From Salegentibacter sp. 24 (lineage in GTDB: Bacteria > Bacteroidota > Bacteroidia > Flavobacteriales > Flavobacteriaceae): 64,000 nt of DNA. The notes beneath the pieces are model-generated. The model was not told where the DNA came from. It saw only the letters and a program-made list of their open reading frames with translations, and ran no database searches. Of the stretch, positions 36,901 through 43,204 are shown in pieces. The translations under genes and the position numbers were made by a program. The DNA is taken from positions 230,784 to 294,783 of the forward strand of contig NZ_SNWE01000002.1 in NCBI RefSeq assembly GCF_004362395.1, read 5' to 3'. Numbering within the stretch: position 1 is the first letter of the stretch; each line of letters opens with the position of its first letter.

Positions 36901-37751
36901 TAGGCGAACTTGCTGATCTCAATTATGAGCGTGGCCCACAAATGATTAAAAGTGAAGATACTTTTTTAACCGGATATGTACTCTTTGATAAACGCGACGG
37001 CTTCGCGGAAGTAAATGTGGTAAATGATGCTAAAAATTATATTCAGGAGAAAATTGATACCGGAAAATTAGAAGTTCCTCCAGGTGTGAGTTTTAAATTC
37101 TCCGGAAATTACGAAAATCAGGTGCGGGCGGTAAAACGACTTTCAATCCTTATTCCTATATGTTTGGTAATCATTTTCCTGTTGTTATATTTTCAGTTTA
37201 AGACAATTATTGCCTCAACAATTCATTTTTCAGGAGTATTTGTGGCCTTTGCCGGAGGATTTATCATGATTTGGTTATACGGCCAGGGCTGGTTTATGGA
37301 TTTTGGAATGTTCGGCACCAATATGCGAGATCTTTTTCAAATGCACGAAATCAATTTAAGTGTAGCCGTATGGGTTGGTTTCATCGCATTATTCGGTATC
37401 GCTACAGATGATGGGGTTTTAATGGGTACTTATATTCACCAGGTTTTTGAACGCAGAAATCCTCAAACTGTCAAAGAAGTTCGTGACGCAGTAATGGAAG
37501 CGGGTCTAAAACGGGTTCGTCCCGCTATGATGACTACTGCCGTTACTATAATCGCACTTTTTCCCGTGCTAACTTCAACCGGGAAAGGTTCCGATATTAT
37601 GGTGCCCATGGCCATTCCCATTGTAGGTGGAATGCTGATTCAAATTATGACGATTTTTGTAGTGCCGGTTTTACAGGCCATATGGAGAGAAAATACATCA
37701 CGTAATTTTCGGATAGATAATGGAGAAGAATCAGAAACAATTGAAACTTAA
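33903..37751 (+). CDS. cusA: CusA/CzcA-type heavy-metal efflux RND pump
   Basis: The protein is 1282 residues from the ATG at 33903 (an ATG lies five codons upstream). HME-type marks are DVGIVFVENT in the fourth-helix region, VPVDAIPDIGENQ near the N-terminus, LDPAPISMYE, and TGMRAPMGIKVYG in the periplasmic porter domain. It exports Cu(I)/Ag(I) or divalent metals with protons. It is some 240 residues longer than usual HME pumps, with extra hydrophobic and soluble segments at about 530-690 and 770-850. It forms a tripartite pump with the next two genes. Confidence 0.92.
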   Translation: MFNKIIKYFLYNRLVSILLLIFLIGWGLVTAPFDWDTGFLPSDPVPVDAIPDIGENQQIVFTDWPGRSPQDIEDQITYPLTSSLLGIPGVKSIRSSSMFGFSSIYIIFEEDVEFYWSRSRILEKLNSLPTGLLPDDAQPALGPDATGLGQVFWYTLEGRDKNGNVTGGWDLHELRKIQDYYVKLGLSGAKGVSEVASIGGFVQEYQIDVNPEALKAYGIGIDEVMMAVKNSNRDAGAKTLEVNKVEYLVRGLGYIESIEDIENTVVAEKENTPILIKDIGKVKLGPAQRRGVLDKGGAEVVGGVVVARYGSNPLAVIQNTKDKIQEISSGLPTKTLADGTQSQLTIVPFYDRTQLINETINTLESALSHEVLISIIVIIVLVLNLRASVLISSLLPVAVLMTFIAMRYFGVDANVVALSGIAIAIGVMVDVGIVFVENTIRWLEMPEYKNSRGKKLAGIIYNATAEVAPAVTTALATTIVSFIPVFFMEHAEGKLFRPLAFTKTFALVSAFLIGVFVLPMLSYFFFNIKIDKSKTQRIWNLILIVSGISLAIVFTFWLPLALTLIGLLKLVEDRNPQFLGKYSHLIIPGVILGVTILFLAKEWMPLGFQKSVFANYIFVILLLTITLVVLMMIVKFYEPILNWCLVNKVKFLTIPIVTIFFGTMIWLGFPKLFGFVATGFEKVGWNIKTTDVWSGLTHTFPGVGKEFMPSLNEGSFLLMPTTMPHVGMEESIKILKQLDMAVTSIPEVEVAVGKLGRAETALDPAPISMYENIINYKSEFIRGEDGSMQRFKVDGKGRFILESGDTLTNSEAIAGDVSAENLIADEDGEFYRNWREHIHSPDDIWNEIAERTKLPGVTSAPKLQPIETRLVMLQTGMRAPMGIKVYGPDLRTIQEFGIELEELLKEVPSVKSEAVFADRVVGKPYLEIDIDRNAIARYGLSIEDVQQTIETAIGGMKITSTVEGRERFPVRVRYPRELRDNPESIKQILVPTSDGAQIPLGELADLNYERGPQMIKSEDTFLTGYVLFDKRDGFAEVNVVNDAKNYIQEKIDTGKLEVPPGVSFKFSGNYENQVRAVKRLSILIPICLVIIFLLLYFQFKTIIASTIHFSGVFVAFAGGFIMIWLYGQGWFMDFGMFGTNMRDLFQMHEINLSVAVWVGFIALFGIATDDGVLMGTYIHQVFERRNPQTVKEVRDAVMEAGLKRVRPAMMTTAVTIIALFPVLTSTGKGSDIMVPMAIPIVGGMLIQIMTIFVVPVLQAIWRENTSRNFRIDNGEESETIET

Positions 37752-37779
37752 CATTTCTGATGAAAATAAAAATCAAAAG

Positions 37780-39048
37780 ATGAAAATAAAGAAAAAGGAT
37801 ATAATCTTAAGCTTATTATTAATTCCAATTTGGGGAGGGGTAGGGCTTGCCCAGGATTTAGAAGAGTACCTTCAGATTGCTGCCAAGAACAATCCGGAGT
37901 TGGAAGCGTCCTATACCCAGTTCAAGGCTGCATTGCAGGAAGCTCCGCAGGTGTCATCATTACCTGACCCTACCCTGAGTATCAGTGCCTTTGGGAGAAT
38001 GATAGAAACCCGATTGGGTGCTCAGGAAGCTCGATTGGGATTAATGCAGATGTTTCCCTGGTTTGGAACCTTAGAGGCAAAACAAGAGGCTGCGAATTTA
38101 TTGGCAGAGGCGAAATTTCAGGAATATCTAGCAATGCGTGCCGGTTTATTTTCTGAAATAAAGCAAGCTTATGCTGAACTTTTTGCTATTAAAGGGACTA
38201 TTGTTTTAAAACAGGAAAACCTGGATATTTTAGATTCCTATCGTAAACTTTCATTGAGTAAATTCAGAAGCGGCAGTTCCAAAATGGTGAATGTATTGCG
38301 AGTGGATATTAAACAAGAGGAAGCTTTAACCGAAATAGCACTGGAAGAAGAACTTTTGTCAAGTTTAAAAAAACAGTTTAACCTACTACTTAATAGAAAT
38401 CCAAATGCAGAGGTTCCTATTCAGGATACTTTGATATTTGACGGGGCTGTTCAGTTTGAAACAATCAATGCGGAAGAAGTTGTAGCATTGCATCCTGAAT
38501 TGATCAAATTTGACAGGCAGCAAGAAGCTTATCAGAGACGGGCTGAAATAGCTGAAAAAGCAGGTTTGCCGAATTTTGGAATCGGTGTGGATTATGCAAT
38601 TATTTCCGAACGTACCGATGCCAATCCGGTCCATAATGGTCAAGATGCGATTATGCCCATGTTTTCGGTGAGTATACCCATTTTTAGAACTAAATATAAG
38701 GCAGCTGAAAAAGAGGCCGAATTAATGCAAGAGGCAGTAAGTATGAATAAGCAAGCTCGAAAGAACCAATTGCAAAGTGAATTTGAGAAAATTTTATACA
38801 ATTTAAATAAAGCCGCAAAACTCTTAAAACTTTACGAGCGGCAACTTGAAGTTTCTAACCAGGCCAGCAATCTTTTGGTTTCGGCATTTGGTAATGATGA
38901 CGGGGACTTTGAAGAGGTGCTACGAATGAATCAGGATATTTTAATGTTGAAAATTCAGCAAATAGAAGCTTTGAAAGCCGGGTTTACGGCACAGGCAAAA
39001 ATGGATTATTTATTAGCTAAAACTGAAAATTACGATGAAACGAATTAA
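37780..39048 (+). CDS. cusC: TolC-family outer-membrane efflux channel (CusC type)
   Basis: The protein is 422 residues from the ATG at 37780, which lies 28 bp after cusA; the in-frame ATG at 37720 would overlap cusA and precede the signal peptide. The signal peptide ends near VGLAQ. Long helical repeats such as QEAPQVSSLPDPTLSISAFG and LEAKQEAANLLAEAKFQEYL match outer-membrane efflux proteins, which form the trimeric exit duct. It overlaps the adaptor gene by 14 bp. Confidence 0.9.
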   Translation: MKIKKKDIILSLLLIPIWGGVGLAQDLEEYLQIAAKNNPELEASYTQFKAALQEAPQVSSLPDPTLSISAFGRMIETRLGAQEARLGLMQMFPWFGTLEAKQEAANLLAEAKFQEYLAMRAGLFSEIKQAYAELFAIKGTIVLKQENLDILDSYRKLSLSKFRSGSSKMVNVLRVDIKQEEALTEIALEEELLSSLKKQFNLLLNRNPNAEVPIQDTLIFDGAVQFETINAEEVVALHPELIKFDRQQEAYQRRAEIAEKAGLPNFGIGVDYAIISERTDANPVHNGQDAIMPMFSVSIPIFRTKYKAAEKEAELMQEAVSMNKQARKNQLQSEFEKILYNLNKAAKLLKLYERQLEVSNQASNLLVSAFGNDDGDFEEVLRMNQDILMLKIQQIEALKAGFTAQAKMDYLLAKTENYDETN

Positions 39049-40744
39049 TCATATATGGAAAGCTGCAGGAATTCTTCTCGGGGGGATTTTGTTGGGATAC
39101 TTGCTTTTTGGAGGCGGAGGGGAGTCTAAAAAGGAAGTACATGAACATTTAGAAGTTTCTGAAAATCAAATTTGGACTTGCTCGATGCATCCTGCTGTGC
39201 GTCAGAGTGAACCGGGTGATTGTCCGATTTGTGGGATGGATCTTATTCCGGTAGCAAAAAGTGGAAGCCAGGTGGATCCTGATCTGTTTGTCATGAGTGA
39301 AAATGCGATGAAGCTTGCAAATGTTGAAACCTTAATTGTAGGCTCTGAGGAGGCTTCAAAAGAAATAAGACTTAATGGTAAAGTTGAGTTGGATGAACGA
39401 AACACCTACACACAATCTACCCATATTCCGGGAAGAATTGAGCAGTTACGCGTAAATTTTACGGGTGAAAAAGTGAATCAGGGTCAAGTTATAGGAAGTG
39501 TTTATTCTCCGGAATTAGTAACCGCACAGGAAGAATTATTACAGGCAGCCCAGATTAAGAAAAGTCAGCCAGAACTTTTTGAAGCAGCAAAAGAAAAACT
39601 AAGAAACTGGAAAATAAGCGATACCCAGATAAATAATATGTTAAGCAGAGGCGAACCCATAGAACGTTTTCCTATAACCGCTGATGTTGGTGGGGTAGTT
39701 ACCGAATTAATGGCAGAACAAGGTGATTACCTGGAGAGGGGAATGCCTATTTATGAAATTGCAAATCTCGAAGAACTTTGGGTGCTTTTTGATGTTTATG
39801 AAAGCAATATGTCCTGGATAAAAGAAGGGAGTATTATAGAGTATACTATTGAATCACTTCCCGGTGAAAGTTTTACGGGGGAAATTGATTTTATAGATCC
39901 TTTGTTGAATAATAACACACGTGTAGCAACAGCTAGAGTAGAAATTGATAACCAAAACGGGCGCATTAAACCTGGAATGTTTGCTACCGGAATGTTAGTT
40001 AATAAAATTTATTCCGAAAATGAGAAAATTGTAATTCCTGAATCTGCTGTTCTATGGACGGGAAAGCGCTCCCTGGTTTATGTAAAGGAAGATGTAGAAA
40101 GTGGAACTGGATTTAAGTTGCGAGAGATTGTTTTAGGTGCTTCGCTGGGAGATTCATATGTAGTGGAAGAAGGATTGAGTGTTGGAGAGGAAATTGTAGT
40201 CAATGGAACTTTTACCGTAGACGCTGCGGTGCAATTAGCCGGAAAACCCAGTATGATGAATCCTGAAGAAAATCACCCTACCGGAATTGTCTTAACTGTA
40301 AGTGAAAAGTCGGAAATCCAACCCGTTTTTACTTCCTATTTAAATTTAAAAGATGCTCTTGTTGCCGACGATTTTGAATTAGCCAGCAGACAGCTTTCTG
40401 CCTTGGAAAATAAAATGGAAAGCCTTGATCTATCAGCTTTCGAGACTAAGCTAGCAGATGACATTGAGAATTATATTAATAGGCTTCAATCCTCGATAGG
40501 CGATTTAAAGGCTGCTAACAATATTTCAGTTTTCAGGAATGAATTTGTTGATCTTTCCACAGTAATGATCGACATAGCTAGGAGTTTAAAACCTTTTGAT
40601 CAGCAGGTTTACATTCAGCACTGTCCAATGGCAAACAATGAAAAGGGTGCTAATTGGTTGAGCCTTTCTGAAGTTATTAGAAATCCCTATTATGGGAGCG
40701 CTATGCTAACCTGTGGAGAAGTTGCCGGTGTGATTGAGGATTAA
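39035..40744 (+). CDS. cusB: CusB-type RND periplasmic adaptor with metal-binding and DUF3347 domains
   Basis: The protein is 569 residues. Domain order is an N-terminal anchor (about 9-26), a heavy-metal-binding module at 46-73 (WTCSMHP then CPICGMDL), the membrane-fusion hairpin and barrel (about 90-400), and a C-terminal DUF3347 domain (about 420-569) with HCPMA, GANWLS, NPYYG and LTCGEV. The adaptor joins CusA to the outer channel. The two extra metal-binding modules suggest it also delivers metal to the pump, as CusF does in E. coli; no separate CusF is present. Confidence 0.92.
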   Translation: MKRINHIWKAAGILLGGILLGYLLFGGGGESKKEVHEHLEVSENQIWTCSMHPAVRQSEPGDCPICGMDLIPVAKSGSQVDPDLFVMSENAMKLANVETLIVGSEEASKEIRLNGKVELDERNTYTQSTHIPGRIEQLRVNFTGEKVNQGQVIGSVYSPELVTAQEELLQAAQIKKSQPELFEAAKEKLRNWKISDTQINNMLSRGEPIERFPITADVGGVVTELMAEQGDYLERGMPIYEIANLEELWVLFDVYESNMSWIKEGSIIEYTIESLPGESFTGEIDFIDPLLNNNTRVATARVEIDNQNGRIKPGMFATGMLVNKIYSENEKIVIPESAVLWTGKRSLVYVKEDVESGTGFKLREIVLGASLGDSYVVEEGLSVGEEIVVNGTFTVDAAVQLAGKPSMMNPEENHPTGIVLTVSEKSEIQPVFTSYLNLKDALVADDFELASRQLSALENKMESLDLSAFETKLADDIENYINRLQSSIGDLKAANNISVFRNEFVDLSTVMIDIARSLKPFDQQVYIQHCPMANNEKGANWLSLSEVIRNPYYGSAMLTCGEVAGVIED

Positions 40745-40767
40745 TATTTAGAAAAGAAGAATAAAAA

Positions 40768-41313
40768 ATGAGTAACAAAAAAGAGGCTGACAAAAAGTTT
40801 TACGGGCAATTGTTAGCTAAAGCAGGGTGGACTTCAGCTACAATATTAATTCTGGCGTTTTTATATTTCCTCTTTTTGCCAAAAGCATTGGATAACGAAG
40901 CCTGGAAATGGGCGATAATTATTATTGCAGTTATAAAGGCATTTCTAATTGTTAGAATTACTTTTAAACAATTGAGCAAAATACTGGGAGATAGCCATTA
41001 TTTAGAACACGTATTAAGCCTTTTTGCACTTATAGTTAGCCTAATTATAATTTCATTTGCATCAGATTATTATGCACTATATTTAAACGAGGCGGCCAAT
41101 TTTAAAACTAATTTAGTGATAACAGAACCTTCAATATTTTTATTTTTTGAATTTATCTATTATTCGCTAATTTCATTTTCCACCGTAGGTTATGGCGATT
41201 TTGTGCCTTTGTCGCTTTCGGCTAAATTCTTAGTAATTTTGGAGACCGTACTCTATTTTTTTGTACTGGTATTTGGAACTGCTAATATTAACAGAATCAA
41301 TATTAAAGATTAA
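40768..41313 (+). CDS. K+-channel-like membrane protein
   Basis: The protein is 181 residues. Hydrophobic segments lie at about 21-37, 46-63, 80-98 and 152-172, with a pore helix at 124-137 and the potassium filter TVGYGD at 139-144. This is a four-span layout with the pore between the last two helices. There is no RCK or other ligand-binding domain. It lies 23 bp after cusB, so it is in the metal operon. A role in offsetting charge during metal export, or passage of another cation, is speculation; the filter itself predicts K+. Confidence 0.88.
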   Translation: MSNKKEADKKFYGQLLAKAGWTSATILILAFLYFLFLPKALDNEAWKWAIIIIAVIKAFLIVRITFKQLSKILGDSHYLEHVLSLFALIVSLIIISFASDYYALYLNEAANFKTNLVITEPSIFLFFEFIYYSLISFSTVGYGDFVPLSLSAKFLVILETVLYFFVLVFGTANINRINIKD

Positions 41314-41350
41314 ACCTTTTTAAATTCCATAAACATTAAATTAAATAAAA

Positions 41351-41920
41351 ATGAAGAAAAAGAGTCTGAGAAGTCTAACTATGCTATGTCTTATTGCAGG
41401 AAGTACGGTGATATTTTCCTGTAAAAATGAAGAAAAAAAAGAGGATGTTCCAGTTCCGATGCAAAATGAAATGCACCAGCCAGAAGAAGAGCAGGTAGTG
41501 GAAGCATATGAGGGGGAGGAATTACAAGCTGAATTCAGGGAAGAAATTATCGCCAAAATTTATAATTCGTATGTGGAGATCAAAAATGCCTTTGTAAATA
41601 GTGATGCGGCTACCGCAAGTAGAGAAGCAGCAAATCTCGCTGAAATAGCCACGGATAAAGAAAAAATAGCTGTTATTGCCAAAGCCATTGCCGCAGCCGA
41701 TGATGTAAATAAACAACGAGAAGAATTTTCTAAGCTTACCGCGGCTATGGAGCCAATATTGGATAATGCCTTAGAATCGGGTGCAATTTATAAGCAATAC
41801 TGCCCAATGGCCTTTGAGGGCAAGGGCGATTACTGGTATTCCAATTCAAAAGATATTTTTAATCCCTATTTTGGAGATAAAATGCTAAAATGCGGCAGGA
41901 TAGAAACTACTATCCAGTAA
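41351..41920 (+). CDS. DUF3347 lipoprotein, probable periplasmic copper-binding protein
   Basis: The protein is 189 residues with a lipobox ending at Cys24 (VIFSC). A Glu-rich, Met-containing linker (about 30-55, with PMQNEMHQPEEE) leads to a DUF3347 domain. The end of that domain has YCPMAFEGKGDYWYS, NPYFG and MLKCGRI, the same Cys/Met/aromatic pattern as the C-terminus of CusB. It lies 37 bp after the channel gene. The paired cysteines and methionines suggest soft-metal binding at the membrane, perhaps handing metal to CusB. Confidence 0.85.
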   Translation: MKKKSLRSLTMLCLIAGSTVIFSCKNEEKKEDVPVPMQNEMHQPEEEQVVEAYEGEELQAEFREEIIAKIYNSYVEIKNAFVNSDAATASREAANLAEIATDKEKIAVIAKAIAAADDVNKQREEFSKLTAAMEPILDNALESGAIYKQYCPMAFEGKGDYWYSNSKDIFNPYFGDKMLKCGRIETTIQ

Positions 41921-41930
41921 CTATTTAATC

Positions 41931-41960
41931 ATCCTACAGGGTTTAAAAGTCCTGTAGGAT
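41931..41960. repeat. perfect 10-bp inverted repeat
   Basis: ATCCTACAGG and CCTGTAGGAT enclose a 10-base loop, between the DUF3347 stop and the TTG start of the HMA-AraC gene. Only TTTC follows, so it is a weak terminator at best. It could partly end the efflux operon or serve as an operator. Confidence 0.6.
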
Positions 41961-41976
41961 TTCAATTAAAAATATT

Positions 41977-42543
41977 TTGAAACAAAACATCCTGCATATT
42001 AAAAATATGGTCTGTGATCGTTGTCTTGAAAGTGTTAAGAATACTTTAAAGCAACATGACCTTAAATTCAAGCACGTAAGTTTAGGTAGAATCGAACTAA
42101 AAGATAAACTTTCTGCATCTCAATTTGAACTTTTAGGGGAAGCATTACGGGCAAACGGATTCGAAATAGTGGCAGAAAGGGCAGACAAAATCGTAACCGA
42201 TATAAAAGCTGTTGTTATTGGTTGGGTTTATGAACACAATCAATTTGGAAATAAAAAACTTTCTGAGGTTTTAAGCCAGGAGCTACATTATGAATACAGC
42301 CATCTTACCAGTATTTTTACCAAAGCCGAAGGTAAAAGTATCCAAAGTTTTCAAAATAAAATAAAAGCAGAGCGCATAAAGGAATTACTGGAATATGATG
42401 AATTGAATATTTCAGAGATTGCTGACAAAATGGGCTTTGGCAGTGCTGCTTATCTTTCCACCTTCTTTAAAAAGGAAACTGGTTTAAATCCGTCGCAATT
42501 TAAGCTGCGGCATTCTGAACGAAAATCACTCGATAATATTTAG
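41977..42543 (+). CDS. AraC-family regulator with N-terminal HMA-like metal module
   Basis: The protein is 188 residues. The first about 65 residues look like a heavy-metal-associated domain with a CxxC at C13/C16 (NMVCDRC) and the usual small-fold length; the last about 90 (95-180) form a double helix-turn-helix AraC domain with ISEIADKMGFGSAAYLSTFF. A TTG start at 41977 is chosen because the ATG at 42007 would delete the beta-strand before the CxxC. It probably senses Cu(I)/Ag(I) in the cytosol and controls this island. No regulator of CueR, CopY or CsoR type is present. Confidence 0.85.
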   Translation: MKQNILHIKNMVCDRCLESVKNTLKQHDLKFKHVSLGRIELKDKLSASQFELLGEALRANGFEIVAERADKIVTDIKAVVIGWVYEHNQFGNKKLSEVLSQELHYEYSHLTSIFTKAEGKSIQSFQNKIKAERIKELLEYDELNISEIADKMGFGSAAYLSTFFKKETGLNPSQFKLRHSERKSLDNI

Positions 42544-42691
42544 CCTTTAGATTTTAAAAAAGGCATTTTGGAATTATCAGAAGCTATGGATATATTCTTA
42601 CTCTGAGGTTTTTCTTCTTTAATATTTTAAATTTTTTTCCATATTCTTATAATTTCTTACCATAATTTTAAAACTCATTTCGGTTTTTAGT

Positions 42692-42710
42692 GTTTAATTT
42701 TGAGTTAAAC
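42692..42710 (+). promoter_or_regulatory. promoter with overlapping palindrome before the copper-storage gene
   Basis: TAATTTTG (42695-42702) matches the -7 element. It is spanned by the inverted repeat GTTTAA (42692-42697) and TTAAAC (42705-42710). No TTG is present at the -33 position. An imperfect promoter with a palindrome over it is what a regulated start looks like. The ATG follows 18 bp later. Confidence 0.45.
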
Positions 42711-42727
42711 CAATAAAAATCAATATT

Positions 42728-43048
42728 ATGAGAAATGAGAAAATGTTGAATGCTTTAGGAAATTGTATCAATCATTGTAATTATTGTGCTGACGCTTGTC
42801 TCGAGGAAGAGAATGTGAAAATGATGAAAGATTGCATTAGAACCGATAAAGTTTGTGCCGAGGTTTGCAGCGCACTTAATACGGTACTGGCCACTGGTTA
42901 CCAAAATGTAGAAGGACTCGTAAAATACTGTATGGAAATTTGTAATGCCTGTGCCCAGGAATGCAGCAAGCATGATCACGATCATTGCCAAAAATGTGCT
43001 CAGGCTTGCCGTGAATGCGTGGAAGCTTGTGAACAATACCTAAGTTAG
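42728..43048 (+). CDS. four-helix-bundle copper-storage protein (Csp type)
   Basis: The protein is 106 residues with 16 cysteines, spaced mostly as CxxxC or CxxC along helices (CINHC, CADAC, CAQEC, CRECVEAC), plus a His-rich KHDHDHC loop. This is the pattern of Csp proteins, which hold many Cu(I) ions inside a four-helix bundle. No signal peptide is seen, so it is probably cytosolic (Csp3-like). It has its own promoter between the regulator and the copper ATPase. Confidence 0.9.
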   Translation: MRNEKMLNALGNCINHCNYCADACLEEENVKMMKDCIRTDKVCAEVCSALNTVLATGYQNVEGLVKYCMEICNACAQECSKHDHDHCQKCAQACRECVEACEQYLS

Positions 43049-43098
43049 TCCTACATTTAAAAGGCTGTTTTTAGCTTCAAGACATCCTGAAATTATTC

Positions 43099-43161
43099 CC
43101 ATAGTCTTACTATGGAAATTTAATATCTTCAACAAGATGGACCCTGGGATAAATCCAGGGT
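43099..43161 (+). repeat. two hairpins between csp and the copper ATPase
   Basis: CCATAGT/ACTATGG (43099-43115, loop CTT) and ACCCTGG/CCAGGGT (43141-43161, loop GATAAAT) are perfect 7-bp stems. Neither has a proper T-run. They may slow or process the transcript so that the small storage gene is expressed more than the ATPase. Confidence 0.45.
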
Positions 43162-43204
43162 TCTAATATTAATTTATTCAGCCTTAATTTCTTTAAATAT
43201 AACT

